Counted from the first letter of the stretch, positions 1 to 9,895 are shown. The stretch is DNA of 34,994 nucleotides from Verrucomicrobiota bacterium (GCA_902810735.1 CADDYX010000007.1:1-34994), one strand, 5' to 3'. Numbers and translations are program-made. The notes: generated from the letters alone by a model not told the origin.

Positions 1-972
1 GAATGAATCGCCGGTGCCGGTGTAATTGTAGAGCGTCGGCGCGAACTGGAAGTAGGTGGTGTTGCTCCAGTTCAACTTGGCGCCAACCTGCCAGCCGAGC
101 AGGAATGCATCGGTATTCGGCACACGCCTCGGCGCCGGGCCGATGGGGTTCTCAGGGTTCGAATCGTCGTAAACGAACTGCCCGAAATTCGCGAAGAGGT
201 CGATCGACATCCCGGTGTCGGATTTTCCGCTCGCGATCTGTTTCCCGTCTTTGCTGGATGATGCGATCGATTGATCACCGCCGAATTTGAAAGTGTGCTT
301 CCATTGTTCCGAGGCGCCTTCGGGGCTGATGTCCGCATCCCAGACCATCGACGTCGTAATGAATGGATTCGGCATCTTGCCGACCGTGAGGGTGATATCC
401 TGGAAGCCTTTGTAACCGGCGTAGGCCTGGCCGACGAACAGTGTGTCGCTACTCTTCCCGAACGGTCCCGAGTCGTCGCCGAAGGTGACGTTGGTTGAAC
501 GCGGGCTGCTGCCGGTTTCGAAACGCACACCAAAAAACCAGTCGTCGCTCAGCGTTCCCCGAAGTCCGAGCCGGAGACGGTAACGCTCACGCTGGCGTTC
601 GTAGGTGTCGTGGCGCGGATCGAGCGTGTTCGGCGCGCCCGTCTCGCCCCAGCGTGATTCGTAACGGACGCGGGCGTCACCGTACAGCTCGATCTCGGTG
701 ATCGGCGTCGACAGCTTCCACTTCGTCGCTGAATCGCGATGCTCCTCGATCTTCGTGTCGAGTTTCGCGGCGGCTACGGCAGGAGCTGGAGCGGCCGGAG
801 GCGCTTTTTCCTTCTTCAACTCGGAGCGGACCTCCTTCGCTTCTTCGGCGGTGATGATCTTCTTCTTCACGAGCAAATCGAGGAGCGCGCTTGTCTCGTC
901 GGCGTTGGCGACAACCGGGGTGGCGACCAAAACGAGCGCTGCCGTGCAAATGAGATGGAGGTTTTTAGACAT
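1..972 (-). CDS. Putative outer-membrane porin (C-terminus beyond window edge)
   Basis: Reading from the ATG at 972, 324 codons are open to the window edge, so the protein is partial. The N-terminus is a signal peptide (MSKNLHLICTAALVLVATPV, cut near VANA-DE). A short charged helical segment follows (LLDLLVKKKIITAEEAKEVR), then an Ala/Pro-rich linker. After that come alternating aromatic/charged strands such as ELYGDARVRYESRWG, WFFGVRFETGSS and DITLTVGKMPNPF, typical of a beta-barrel. This layout (short N-terminal helix, linker, barrel with repeated GK-P-NPF strands) is that of the 'putative porin' family common in Verrucomicrobiota and relatives; the family assignment is from memory. It would form a channel for small solutes in the outer membrane. 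No clear Shine-Dalgarno is visible. A hairpin at 1012-1031 separates it from the small gene upstream on the same strand. Confidence 0.8.
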   Translation of the reverse strand, partial: MSKNLHLICTAALVLVATPVVANADETSALLDLLVKKKIITAEEAKEVRSELKKEKAPPAAPAPAVAAAKLDTKIEEHRDSATKWKLSTPITEIELYGDARVRYESRWGETGAPNTLDPRHDTYERQRERYRLRLGLRGTLSDDWFFGVRFETGSSPRSTNVTFGDDSGPFGKSSDTLFVGQAYAGYKGFQDITLTVGKMPNPFITTSMVWDADISPEGASEQWKHTFKFGGDQSIASSSKDGKQIASGKSDTGMSIDLFANFGQFVYDDSNPENPIGPAPRRVPNTDAFLLGWQVGAKLNWSNTTYFQFAPTLYNYTGTGDSF

Positions 973-1011
973 AGGTGGGCATCTGCCTGCCCAGTCCTAT
1001 TCAAACACTCC

Positions 1012-1031
1012 CAGGAGCTGCAATGCTCCTG
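1012..1031 (-). terminator. Hairpin between the small DHp-like gene and the porin
   Basis: A perfect 7-bp inverted repeat, CAGGAGC/GCTCCTG with a 6-base loop, lies 34 bases past the stop codon of the 1065-1328 gene on the minus strand and 40 bases before the porin start. On the minus strand it is followed by GGAGTGTTTG, only a weak T-run, so it could be a leaky terminator or a leader structure of the porin. Confidence 0.35.
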
Positions 1032-1064
1032 TTCTTCGTCGCGTTCTTTTTCGCGACTCGGCCG

Positions 1065-1328
1065 TTAACCGCCAGTCGTGACTTCCGGCCGCGGGCCAGC
1101 TTTTTCGTTCAGCGCCGTCGTGAACTCCTGCAAACTGCTGACGATCTGCGGCGCTTTTTGCAACACGGTGGTGGCGAGCTTCTCTGCGTAATCCGGGCGG
1201 CGCTGCGACATTTCCGAGAGCGCCATCATGACGGCAAGCGCGTTGTTCACGCCGTGTTTGATCTCGCTGAACTTCTTCTGCAGCTCGTGCAATTCGGCTT
1301 GTGAAATAGTGCGCTCGGGCTCGCTCAT
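1065..1328 (-). CDS. Small protein resembling an isolated histidine-kinase DHp helix pair
   Basis: This 87-residue protein starts at the ATG at 1328. It is all-helical in appearance: a first helix (residues about 9-42) with the sequence FSEIKHGVNNALAVMMALSE, a turn at RRPD (43-46), and a second helix (about 47-75), then a Pro/Gly tail. The stretch K24-H25-G-V-N28-N29-A-L resembles the H-box of hybrid histidine kinases (AHDFNNLL type), with His25 in the phosphoacceptor position. No ATPase domain follows, and none is encoded next to it. It lies 69 bases from uvrA, divergent from it. It could be a dimerisation or phosphotransfer module acting in trans, or a regulator that only kept the fold. The function is inferred and uncertain; the gene itself looks real because the helical heptad pattern is clear and the codon use matches the neighbours. 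Confidence 0.6.
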   Translation of the reverse strand: MSEPERTISQAELHELQKKFSEIKHGVNNALAVMMALSEMSQRRPDYAEKLATTVLQKAPQIVSSLQEFTTALNEKAGPRPEVTTGG

Positions 1329-1397
1329 CAGGGGTGATTCGGGCTGGAGAAACCGGTCGGTTGTGCTTGACTGACAGGTTCTAGGTAAGTCGTTCCG

Positions 1398-4277
1398 ATG
1401 CCTGCGCAAGCGATAAAAATCAGTGGGGCGCGCCAGCACAATCTGAAGAACCTCGACGTCGAAATCCCGAGGGAAAAGCTGGTGGTCATCACCGGCCTCA
1501 GCGGCTCGGGAAAATCGTCGCTCGCCTTCGACACGCTCTATGCGGAAGGCCAGCGGCGTTACGTCGAAAGCTTGTCGGCTTACGCGCGGCAGTTCCTCGA
1601 CAAGATGGAAAAGCCGGACGTCGACTTTATCGAAGGTCTGTCGCCGGCGATCGCAATCGAGCAGCGCAGCGCCGGCGCGAATCCGCGGTCGACGATCGCC
1701 ACGACAACGGAGATTTACGATTACCTGCGCGTGCTTTTCTCCGCGATCGGGCAGCCGCACGATCCGCTCACAGGCGCGCCGATTCACCGACAAACCGCGC
1801 AGCAGATCGTGGATCAGATTCTCGCCTACGAACCGGACACAAAGATCGTGCTGCTTGCGCCGATCGTGCACAACGAAACCGGCGAGTTCCGCGATGTAAT
1901 CGAGAAGGTGAAGCGCGAAGGATTTGTGCGTGTTCGCGTCGATGGCATTATTCACGAGCTTGGCCAGCCCGAGCCAATTCGGCTGAAGAAAGGCGAGCGG
2001 CATACGATCGAAGCCGTCGTCGATCGGCTCGTGATTCGTGAAGGAATTCGCGCGCGGCTCAATGATTCGATCGAGACAGCATTGAAATGGGGCAATCAGC
2101 GCATCGTCGTGCTGCGGGAAACATCAGCCGGCAATTGGGAAGCGCAGCGTTACTCGACGAACTACGGCAACCCGGACACGAACTTCACGCTCGGCGAGCT
2201 GACGCCGCGGCACTTTTCATTCAACAGCCACCTCGGAGCGTGTCCGGCATGTCACGGTCTCGGCACCCAGCTCACCGTCGACGCGGAGCTGATGATTCCG
2301 GAGCCGGCGAAATCGCTTGCCGATGGCGCGATTCTGCCGTGGCGGCGCGGCACGAAACGGATGCAGGCCTACTACAACGGTTTGCAGACGGCGCTGGTGA
2401 AACATTTCGGCATCGACGAGGAGCAGCCGTTCGCGGATCTGCCCGAGAACTTCAAGCAGACGCTGTTCTTCGGCACGGGCGATCAGCCGATCGAGATGAG
2501 TTTTGGCTCAAACGGCAAGTCGGCGAAAACCGCGCGGCCGTTCGAAGGTCTCGTGCCGCAACTGCAGCGGCTCTATGACGAGACGGAGAGCGAATTCACG
2601 CGCAATCGCATCCGTGCGTTCATGACGCGTGAGCCGTGCAAAGTTTGCAAAGGCGCGCGGCTGAAGCCGGAAATTCTGGCAGTCACGATCAGCGACGCGA
2701 GCGGGCGCGAGCTCAACATTCACGAGTTCTGCGAACAGACGATCAGCGCGGCCGCGGATTACACGTCACGGCTGCAGCTGACCGCGCAGCAACAGGAGAT
2801 CGCGGGCGAAGTGATTCACGAGATCGCGTCGCGGCTGAACTTCCTCGTCGAAGTCGGTCTCGATTACCTGACGCTCAATCGCGAGAGCGGCACGCTGTCC
2901 GGTGGCGAAGCGCAGCGCATTCGCCTCGCGACGCAGATCGGCTCCGGTCTCGCCGGCGTGCTTTATGTGCTGGATGAGCCGAGCATCGGATTGCATCAGC
3001 GCGACAACGGACGGCTGCTCGGCACGTTGCGGCGGCTGCGCGATCTCGGGAACTCGGTGATTGTCGTCGAGCACGACGAGGAGACGATTCGCGCGGCTGA
3101 TCACATTCTCGATCTCGGGCCCGGCGCTGGCCCACGCGGCGGCGAGCTGGTTGCGCAAGGCACGATCGACGAGGTGCTGCGCGCAAAGAATTCCGCGACC
3201 GCTGATTACCTTTCCGGCCGCGCGCGCATCAACATTCCGCGGCAGCGCGCCCAGCCGCGCAAGAGCGCTTACGGCGAAGGTTGGCTGACGCTGAAAGGCG
3301 CGACGGAGAACAACCTGAACAACGTTACCGCGTCCATTCCGATCGGCTGTTTCACCTGCGTGACCGGCGTCTCGGGCAGCGGAAAATCAACGCTGGTCGA
3401 CGACACGCTGAGGCGCGCGCTGTTCCGGCATTTCTACAACTCAAAAGAGAAGCCGGGCGCGCATCGCGGCATCGATGGAATCGACCAGCTCGACAAAGCG
3501 ATCGTGATCGACCAGAGCGCGATCGGCCGGACGCCGCGATCGAATCCGATCACCTATACCGGTGCGTTCGCGCCGATTCGCGAGCTGTTCGCGCAACTGC
3601 CGGCGGCACGCGTGCGCGGCTACGATGCCGGCCGGTTCAGCTTCAATGTGAAAGGCGGCCGCTGCGAAAATTGCGAGGGCGGCGGCTTGATCAAGATCGA
3701 GATGCACTTTCTGCCGGACGTCTACGTCGAATGCGAAGTCTGCCACGGCCGGCGCTACAATCGTGAGACGCTCGAGATAACCTACAAGGGGAAAAACATC
3801 GCGGACGTGCTCGACATGACGGTCGATGAAGCGGCGCGATTCTTCCGGAACGTGCCGGCGATTTCCGACAAATTGATCGCGCTGCTCGACGTCGGTCTCG
3901 GTTATCTGCGGCTCGGGCAGGCAGGCACGACGTTGTCGGGCGGCGAAGCGCAACGCGTGAAGCTCGCGGCCGAACTTTCAAAAAAGGCGACTGGACGCAC
4001 GATTTACATTCTCGATGAGCCGACGACCGGCCTCCACTTCGCCGATATCGAAAAATTGCTGCATGTCTTGATGAAGCTGCGCGATGCGGGCAACACGCTG
4101 ATCGTGATTGAGCACAACCTCGAGATGATCAAATGCGCGGACTGGATCATCGACATGGGACCGGAAGGCGGCGAAGGCGGCGGGAAAATCGTCGCGGCTG
4201 GTCCGCCGGAGAAAATCGCTGAAGTGCCGCAAAGCCACACCGGCCGCTATCTGCGCGCGCTCGTGAAAAACGCATGA
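1398..4277 (+). CDS. uvrA: UvrABC excinuclease subunit A
   Basis: UvrA is the cytoplasmic damage-recognition ATPase of nucleotide excision repair; as a dimer it loads UvrB on lesions. All hallmarks of the family are present in 959 residues (the E. coli protein has 940). Walker A1 GLSGSGKSS is at 33-41. The first zinc module has C282-x2-C285 and C414-x2-C417. An ABC signature [12 protein letters not shown] is followed by Walker [14 protein letters not shown]. Walker A2 GVSGSGKST starts at 657. The second zinc module has C756-x2-C759 and C779-x2-C782, and the second signature [12 protein letters not shown] is followed by LDEPTTGLH. The start at 1398 fits the conserved beginning ([20 protein letters not shown]). 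Its stop overlaps the start of the next gene (ATGA), suggesting one transcript with the TPR protein. No clear SOS operator is seen upstream. Confidence 0.98.
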   Translation: MPAQAIKISGARQHNLKNLDVEIPREKLVVITGLSGSGKSSLAFDTLYAEGQRRYVESLSAYARQFLDKMEKPDVDFIEGLSPAIAIEQRSAGANPRSTIATTTEIYDYLRVLFSAIGQPHDPLTGAPIHRQTAQQIVDQILAYEPDTKIVLLAPIVHNETGEFRDVIEKVKREGFVRVRVDGIIHELGQPEPIRLKKGERHTIEAVVDRLVIREGIRARLNDSIETALKWGNQRIVVLRETSAGNWEAQRYSTNYGNPDTNFTLGELTPRHFSFNSHLGACPACHGLGTQLTVDAELMIPEPAKSLADGAILPWRRGTKRMQAYYNGLQTALVKHFGIDEEQPFADLPENFKQTLFFGTGDQPIEMSFGSNGKSAKTARPFEGLVPQLQRLYDETESEFTRNRIRAFMTREPCKVCKGARLKPEILAVTISDASGRELNIHEFCEQTISAAADYTSRLQLTAQQQEIAGEVIHEIASRLNFLVEVGLDYLTLNRESGTLSGGEAQRIRLATQIGSGLAGVLYVLDEPSIGLHQRDNGRLLGTLRRLRDLGNSVIVVEHDEETIRAADHILDLGPGAGPRGGELVAQGTIDEVLRAKNSATADYLSGRARINIPRQRAQPRKSAYGEGWLTLKGATENNLNNVTASIPIGCFTCVTGVSGSGKSTLVDDTLRRALFRHFYNSKEKPGAHRGIDGIDQLDKAIVIDQSAIGRTPRSNPITYTGAFAPIRELFAQLPAARVRGYDAGRFSFNVKGGRCENCEGGGLIKIEMHFLPDVYVECEVCHGRRYNRETLEITYKGKNIADVLDMTVDEAARFFRNVPAISDKLIALLDVGLGYLRLGQAGTTLSGGEAQRVKLAAELSKKATGRTIYILDEPTTGLHFADIEKLLHVLMKLRDAGNTLIVIEHNLEMIKCADWIIDMGPEGGEGGGKIVAAGPPEKIAEVPQSHTGRYLRALVKNA

Positions 4278-6727
4278 CGCGTTGTGTGTTGAACATCGCG
4301 GCGCTGTTCGTTGCGTTCGCGGTCGCTGCCGCCGACGACGCTCCATCGGTGCAACGCGCGGTCCAACCGCTGATCGATGGGGTGCCGCAGGTCGCGGTTG
4401 TCCGGTTGCGCGAGCTGTTAGCCGAAACACTGCCGGCCGATCAGCGGCGCACCGTGACCGTCAGGCTAACGGAAGCATTGCTGGCAAGCGGCGACGCCGA
4501 TGGGGCGCTGCGCGTTCTGCAAGATCCGGCGCTTGGAAATGCGAGCGACGTTGCGTTTGCCAGGGCGCAGGTGCTCGCGGCTTTGCACCGGCCGGAGGAA
4601 GCGCTGCCGTTGTACGAGCAAGTCGCGGCTGACGGCGCGTCGCCGTTGCGCGCCGATGCGCTGATGGGCAAAGCGGACGCGCTCCGTGCGCTCGGCCGCT
4701 CTGAAGATGCGTTGACGACGCTGCGGCAATTGCGCGCGTTTCCGGAGTGGAGCACTCGCGCGACATTCCGCGCAGCGGAACTGCTGATACAACAAAAAAA
4801 GACGGCGGCAGCGATCCCTCTGGTCAACGCGATGCCGACAAAAAACGCGGCGGAGCGCAAGCAGAAGCGGTTCCTCCGCGCGCAAATCGAGGCCAGCACA
4901 GGTCACAGCGATAAAGCGCTCGATTTGTTCGGCAGCATTCTAAAAAAGCCGGCAGGCGCCACACACGCGATGCTGCTCGGCGCGCTGTTCGCAATCGCCG
5001 ATCTGCATTTGCGCGCCCACACTGCGGATGCCGGAGACGACGTGCTGGTCGATTACATCGACCACCGCCCGGACGATTCGGATTTGCCGCGGGTGTTCGC
5101 GAAGCTCGACGAACTTTATCGTGATGAACGCAAACCCGGCCGGCGCGACCTTGTGCGTTGGGCGACTGATCCAGCGCAGCCGCGACGAGCGCTCGCACAA
5201 TGGGAACTCGCGCGTATCGATCTCCGCGCCGGACGGCGCGAAGATGCGTTGCATGGCTTCGCACAATTGCGCGAAAGCGGCGTCAAACTTCCGGAACTGG
5301 CCGAAGCCTACCTCGAATTTGCGCAGATCGCGCTGACCGATCGGCGATTCGCCGATGCGAACGCAATTTTAAATGAGGCACGGGCGCTACAACCGCCGCC
5401 GCCGTTACTGGATCGGATCAATTTGCTCCAGGGTCAGACGCAATATCGCGCCGATCAATGGCAGGAGGCGGCGCGCACGTTCGAGCACGCGGCACACGTC
5501 TCGCGGCAGATTGCGGTGCTGGGCTTTTTCAACGCTTCGCTCGCCTGGCTCCAATTGCGCGATCACACGCGTTTCATCGCGGACGCGACCGAGGTCGCAC
5601 GTGCCGGTGGCGACGAGAATACGCGTGGCGATCTGGCGCTCGAGCAGGGGCTGGCGCAGGCGGCACAAAGCGACGGGCACGCGGCCGAATCGCTGCAGAA
5701 TTTCGTGCGCGATTTCCCACACCATCCGCGCGTGTCGGAAGCGCTCGTCGCGCTGGCGGAAGTTGCCTTTCATGCGTCACCGCCGCGAATCCGCGACGCG
5801 CAGAGATTCCTTGCGCGCGCGACGGAGAGCCATCCGAACGCCGCGGCGGCGGAACGCGCCGACTACCTGCGAATCTGGATCGCGGACGCGGCGCCGGACC
5901 CGAACGCGCCGGGCGTGATTACGCTGGCAGACCAGTTTCTCAAAAAACATCGCGCCTCCCGGTTTGCGCCGGAAGTGCGAATGAAGCTCGCCGAGGCGTA
6001 CTTCCGCCGGCAGGACTTTGCCAACGCGCAAACGCAGTTCGAGCTGCTCGCGCAGCAGGAGCCCAACGGCCGGTTCGCGGAGAAGGCGCAGTTTTTTGCC
6101 GCGGAGTCGGCGCTGCAAAGCATGGGCGCGGAGTCAATCGATCGCGCGCTGGCATTGCTTGACCAGGTGGTGAAGCGGAATGGCGAATTGAAATGGGCTG
6201 CGCGAAACGAGCAGGCAACTCTGGAGCGCAAAGTTGGCAAAGCGCAGGAGGCACTCACGTTGTACGACGAAGTCCTGAGCGGCGATGCCAAAGCTGCCGA
6301 AAAGCGCGAGGCGCTCTGCGGCAAGGCGGACGTAACCTATGAGCTCGCGAGCGGCGATCCGCAGAAATATCGCGCCGCCATGGAACTCTATGAGCAGCTC
6401 GCGAATCAGGCGGATGCGCCCGCGCATTGGCGAAACCAGGCGCTCTTCAAAGCCGGAATGTGCCTCGAGAAGATGAAGGACGAGCCGCACGCGCTGGAAA
6501 CGTTCTATCGCGTGCTCGAACAGGAGAACCGACCCGACCAGCCGCGGGAATTTTTTTGGTTCTACAAAGCCGGTTTTAACGCCGCGCGCCTGCTGGAGGA
6601 GCAATCGCAATGGGCGCCGGCCGCAAATGTTTACCAGAAGCTTGCGCTCGCTGGCGGTGACCGGAGCGACGAAGCGAAAGCGCGTTTAAGCCGGCTGCGG
6701 CTCGAGCACTTTCTGTGGGAGCTCTGA
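4274..6727 (+). CDS. Exported tetratricopeptide-repeat protein
   Basis: The 817-residue protein begins with a signal peptide ([20 protein letters not shown], cut before DDAPS) and otherwise consists of helical repeats. TPR-like units with the W-LG-Y-A-P pattern recur through the whole length, for example ALLASGDADGALRVLQDPAL, AQVLAALHRPEEALPLYEQV, KLAEAYFRRQDFANAQTQFE and KVGKAQEALTLYDEVL. No catalytic motif is visible, so it is probably a periplasmic scaffold, in the manner of BamD/YbgF-like proteins. Its ATG overlaps the uvrA stop by 4 bases, which implies translational coupling. This pairing with a DNA-repair gene has no obvious functional logic and may only share a promoter. The last 42 bases overlap the convergent panE-like gene. 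No specific family name can be given. Confidence 0.85.
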   Translation: MTRCVLNIAALFVAFAVAAADDAPSVQRAVQPLIDGVPQVAVVRLRELLAETLPADQRRTVTVRLTEALLASGDADGALRVLQDPALGNASDVAFARAQVLAALHRPEEALPLYEQVAADGASPLRADALMGKADALRALGRSEDALTTLRQLRAFPEWSTRATFRAAELLIQQKKTAAAIPLVNAMPTKNAAERKQKRFLRAQIEASTGHSDKALDLFGSILKKPAGATHAMLLGALFAIADLHLRAHTADAGDDVLVDYIDHRPDDSDLPRVFAKLDELYRDERKPGRRDLVRWATDPAQPRRALAQWELARIDLRAGRREDALHGFAQLRESGVKLPELAEAYLEFAQIALTDRRFADANAILNEARALQPPPPLLDRINLLQGQTQYRADQWQEAARTFEHAAHVSRQIAVLGFFNASLAWLQLRDHTRFIADATEVARAGGDENTRGDLALEQGLAQAAQSDGHAAESLQNFVRDFPHHPRVSEALVALAEVAFHASPPRIRDAQRFLARATESHPNAAAAERADYLRIWIADAAPDPNAPGVITLADQFLKKHRASRFAPEVRMKLAEAYFRRQDFANAQTQFELLAQQEPNGRFAEKAQFFAAESALQSMGAESIDRALALLDQVVKRNGELKWAARNEQATLERKVGKAQEALTLYDEVLSGDAKAAEKREALCGKADVTYELASGDPQKYRAAMELYEQLANQADAPAHWRNQALFKAGMCLEKMKDEPHALETFYRVLEQENRPDQPREFFWFYKAGFNAARLLEEQSQWAPAANVYQKLALAGGDRSDEAKARLSRLRLEHFLWEL

Positions 6728-7612
6728 GGCCGCGCGTTGCTCGAGCGCTTTGATCAATGCGGTGAGCGCGGCATTCACCGGACACGCAATGCCATGTCGC
6801 GCTCCGAGCTGCGCCACTGCGCCGTTGAGGTAATCGATCTCCGTTCGCCGACCGCGGAGGAGGTCCTGCCGCATCGAGACAATGTTGTGCGAGCTGGCGA
6901 ATGTTTTCGTGATCGCCGGCAGGAAATCCGTCGTCAGATGCACACCCTCGGCCGCCGCAACAGTCACGCATTCGTTTATCACGAGCTGTTTTAGCGGATC
7001 GAGACGCGGATCGGCGATCGCGCCAACTTCGCCGCCGATGATTGTCGTGATCGGGTTAACGACGCAGTTGAAGACGAGCTTCGACCAGACATCGAACTCG
7101 ATGTCGGATGACAGCTCGCATCCCAATCCGGCGCGGTTGAACATGCTTGCGATCTGCCGGCTGCGGGCGTGCCGCTCGATCACCGTCTGACCGTGCGCCA
7201 TGTATTTGATGACACCCGGGCGTTCGAAGATTGCGCCCGCTTGCGTGATCCCGCGCAGCACGACGCCACGTCCGCGAAGCGCAGCGCGCACGAGCTTTTC
7301 CGTCCCGAGGCCATTCTGCAGCGACAGAACCGTCGTGTCCTCGCGCACAAGGTCCGCAATCGACTCCACCGCCGCAGAAGTGTCCGGCGCCTTTGTCGAA
7401 ACGAGCACCAGCGCGCCGGGGCCAATCTCCTCGATGCGCGTCGCGGCGCGAACCCGCACGATTCGCGCATCGATGCCTTCGATTCGCAGGCCGTTCGCAT
7501 TGATTGCGTCAACGTGCTCAGCGCGCCCGAGCAGCGTGACGTTGCTGGTCGCGGCGAGTGTCGCACCAAAAAGGCTGCCGATCGCGCCGGCTCCGAGGAC
7601 AATGACGTCCAT
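6686..7612 (-). CDS. panE: 2-dehydropantoate 2-reductase (ketopantoate reductase, PanE/ApbA family)
   Basis: This enzyme reduces ketopantoate to pantoate with NADPH in pantothenate/CoA synthesis. The 308-residue protein starts with the Rossmann NADP motif (MDVIVLGAGAIGSLFGA; G7-A-G9-A-I-G12), and continues with LVSTKAPDTSAAVESI and LSLQNGLGTEKLV, which are characteristic of the family. WSKLVFNCVVNPITTIIGG contains the conserved Lys and Asn of the active site, and the C-terminal helical domain carries the usual SMRQDLLRGRRTEIDYLNGAV. The ATG at 7612 is preferred over a GTG at 7630 because the Rossmann strand begins immediately after it. It lies 52 bases downstream of the TMTC-like gene on the same strand, and its 3' end overlaps the convergent TPR gene by 42 bases. 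Paralogues acting on other 2-keto acids exist, so pantoate as substrate is probable rather than proven. Confidence 0.9.
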   Translation of the reverse strand: MDVIVLGAGAIGSLFGATLAATSNVTLLGRAEHVDAINANGLRIEGIDARIVRVRAATRIEEIGPGALVLVSTKAPDTSAAVESIADLVREDTTVLSLQNGLGTEKLVRAALRGRGVVLRGITQAGAIFERPGVIKYMAHGQTVIERHARSRQIASMFNRAGLGCELSSDIEFDVWSKLVFNCVVNPITTIIGGEVGAIADPRLDPLKQLVINECVTVAAAEGVHLTTDFLPAITKTFASSHNIVSMRQDLLRGRRTEIDYLNGAVAQLGARHGIACPVNAALTALIKALEQRAASELPQKVLEPQPA

Positions 7613-7664
7613 TCGGCGCGACGATAACACGCCGTTGCGGCGAGGCGAAACGGCGCACGGACGC

Positions 7665-9797
7665 CTAATTGAGAATCGTATCCGATTGCGCGATCGCCTG
7701 CAGCTGCGTCACGTGCACGAGTGCTGCGCGTGCGTCGGCGGTGCGCCCCATGCGCGAGAGAATGTCGGAAAGCAGCAAGTGCTGGCGCGGGCCATCCGGT
7801 TGCCGGGCCACCGCCCGGCGCTGGATGGTGAGCGCGGCGTCGAGGCGATTTTGTTGGATATCGAGCTGCGCGATCAGGTTGAGCCCTTCGACGCCGTGCA
7901 CATCGAGACGCGCGGCATGGCGAAATTCGGCCTCCGCTTCGCTATAGCGTCCTAGCTCCGAGTAGAGCTTGCCGAGAGCGATTGCTGCGCGCGCATGCCA
8001 CCAGTTCGCCTGCGCGAATTCCTGCACCATCGGCAATGCGGCGGCAGGTCCGTTAAGTTTGCGCACTGCTTCAGACTCGAAGCTAATCAGGTCCCACGTT
8101 CCCGGATATTCCTGTCGCGCCTTGTCGGCGATTGCGATCGCGCCGGCGAGATCTTTCTCGCGCACGTGCATGTGCGCGACGTTCAAAGCGGCCACCCAGG
8201 TGCGCGGGTACTCGTTCCGCGTCCGCTCCGCGATGTCGCTCGCGATTGCGAAGTAGCGATTCCCTTCCTCTTTGCGGCCCTCACGATAAAGGACGTGCGC
8301 GAGCGCATTTACAGCCATCGGATAATCGGGATACGCCTTCACGACGCGGCGCAGCAGCGGCTCGGCAGATTTGTAATCGCCCTTGTTGGCAAGCGCGACG
8401 CCGAGATTCAGTGCGATCCGCGGTTTAGCCGCGCCGGTGGCGAGCGCCCGCCGATAAAAGGTTTCCGGGCTCAGCCAGTCAGCGCTCCGCACAAAGCTGC
8501 GCGCGGTCAGCGCGGCGGTCGCGAGACACGCCACCACTATCGCGCTCTTGCGCACGCGCAACGGCAGTTCCATCACGCATCCGGTGACGAAAATCAGCAG
8601 GCCGACGCTCGGCAGATATAGCCAGTGCTCAGCGACCGTCGCGTTGAGGTCCAGCAGATTTGAGATTGGCAGGAAGCTGACGACGAACCAGGCCGCACCG
8701 AACGCTCGAATCGAGCGCGCCCGTCCAGCTCGCCACGATCCGTAAGCCAGCCCAATGGCGACGAGCAGACCAAGCACCGACAGATACTCGACGCCGATCG
8801 ATTGCCGCCACCCAGCATTTCCGAACGCTGCCCCGGGCGCCTCCACGCTCCGCTCCATGTGCAAAACAGATGGCCAGACCATCAGCCGAGCATAGTCGCC
8901 CAGCGCGCGGAGCATTAGCACCACGCGAGTAACGGCCGGCGACCCGCCGTCACTCATCACGGCAGTGTGCTCAGTCGGCAAGTGACGGAGCGCCGCGTAA
9001 GTGCCGACCGTGACCAGCACGACGCCGAGCACAGCAAATTTGGCGCGCAGCCGAACGTCGCGCTCCAACGAAAAAAGATGAAGCAGAAAAAGAAGAACCC
9101 ACATGCACGCGCTCTCGCGCGAGCCGAGCGCGAGCAAAGTCAACGATGCGGCGCCGCAGTATGCGGCAGACCGCGCGAAGAGGCTGTTAACCCGGCGGCC
9201 GCGCAGGTAGAGCAGCCATGCCCCGCAAGCGAACACACATGCCAGACTGTCGGCCCGACCCGAAATGTAATCGACCGCGGCGCTGTGCACCGGATGTACG
9301 ACCCAGAGCAGCGCGATCAGGAATGCCGCACCCGACCAGTCGCGGCCGCTCGCCTGGTCAAAGCCGGCAGTCGCGGCCGAGCGGGCAGCGAGGTTCGCCA
9401 GCAGCCGGTGGAGCAATGCGTAGAGCAGCAATGCGCCGGAGACGTGCCAGAGAAGATTTGAAATGTGATAGCCCAACGGCTCCCCGCCCCAGACGATGTA
9501 ATCGAGGCAGTAGGAGATGTTTTGAACCGGGCGATAGTGCGTCGCGAACGAATCGAGAAACAGAAAGTGACGGAAGCACTCCAGGATCAGGAGCGGACTC
9601 CGGATCAGCGGATTGTCGCCAACGAGATAATCGTCGTCCCAGATCAGCTGCCCTTGCAGCGCCGGATAACGCGCGATTGCACCGCAAATCACCAGGATTG
9701 CGATCCGCAGCCAGGGCCGGCCCAAATACCACCGCAGCGACCGGGCCGCACTGGCGCCTTTTTCAGTTGATCGGTTATTCGCCGGTGTATCGCTCAT
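7665..9797 (-). CDS. TMTC-like polytopic membrane protein with C-terminal TPRs (probable glycosyltransferase)
   Basis: The 710-residue protein has about ten hydrophobic helices in the first 450 residues and TPR units from about 475 to the end (RIALNLGVALANKGDYKSAE, AIALGKLYSELGRYSEAEAE, HLLLSDILSRMGRTADARA). The first periplasmic loop carries an acidic motif IWDDDYLV (D54-D55-D56) followed by HYRPVQNISYCLDY and YHISNLLWHVSGALLLYALL. This is the pattern of the TMTC/PMT-like GT-C proteins, in which such acidic residues take part in transfer from a lipid-linked sugar. The role is therefore probably O-glycosylation of exported proteins at the inner membrane; donor and acceptor are unknown. It lies downstream of two pilin-like genes on the same strand, so pilin-type proteins are candidate acceptors, but this is inference. 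Confidence 0.75.
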   Translation of the reverse strand: MSDTPANNRSTEKGASAARSLRWYLGRPWLRIAILVICGAIARYPALQGQLIWDDDYLVGDNPLIRSPLLILECFRHFLFLDSFATHYRPVQNISYCLDYIVWGGEPLGYHISNLLWHVSGALLLYALLHRLLANLAARSAATAGFDQASGRDWSGAAFLIALLWVVHPVHSAAVDYISGRADSLACVFACGAWLLYLRGRRVNSLFARSAAYCGAASLTLLALGSRESACMWVLLFLLHLFSLERDVRLRAKFAVLGVVLVTVGTYAALRHLPTEHTAVMSDGGSPAVTRVVLMLRALGDYARLMVWPSVLHMERSVEAPGAAFGNAGWRQSIGVEYLSVLGLLVAIGLAYGSWRAGRARSIRAFGAAWFVVSFLPISNLLDLNATVAEHWLYLPSVGLLIFVTGCVMELPLRVRKSAIVVACLATAALTARSFVRSADWLSPETFYRRALATGAAKPRIALNLGVALANKGDYKSAEPLLRRVVKAYPDYPMAVNALAHVLYREGRKEEGNRYFAIASDIAERTRNEYPRTWVAALNVAHMHVREKDLAGAIAIADKARQEYPGTWDLISFESEAVRKLNGPAAALPMVQEFAQANWWHARAAIALGKLYSELGRYSEAEAEFRHAARLDVHGVEGLNLIAQLDIQQNRLDAALTIQRRAVARQPDGPRQHLLLSDILSRMGRTADARAALVHVTQLQAIAQSDTILN

Positions 9798-9841
9798 GCG
9801 TGAGGTTGAGTCCGCAGCGACCGCGACGCCTTAAATGCGCA

Positions 9842-9874
9842 AGAGCATCCTTCCCGTCGCGGAAAGGATGCTCT
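9842..9874 (-). terminator. Hairpin after the downstream pilin gene
   Basis: A perfect 11-bp inverted repeat (AGAGCATCCTT / AAGGATGCTCT, 11-base loop) begins 21 bases after the stop codon of the 9896-10294 gene on the minus strand. The stem is long and stable, but only a short T-run (CATTT) follows, so it may terminate inefficiently or protect the 3' end of an abundant pilin mRNA. It lies 45 bases before the start of the TMTC-like gene. Confidence 0.55.
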
Positions 9875-9895
9875 CCACATTGAGCGAGGCTCAGA

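Noticed and set aside
1378-1395. Two direct GTTC repeats upstream of uvrA, like a LexA box
   Set aside because: The spacing is 10 bases, whereas the known direct-repeat LexA sites (GTTC-N7-GTTC) have 7, and no palindromic form is present.
1065-2003. Extending the small DHp-like gene upstream to a 312-codon frame
   Set aside because: The additional 225 codons are antisense to uvrA and of shadow composition; the ATG at 1328 gives a compact helical protein.
7631-7654. GCCGTT/AACGGC inverted repeat after the TMTC-like gene as a terminator
   Set aside because: Only 6 bp with a 12-base loop and no T-run; not distinguishable from background in GC-rich DNA.
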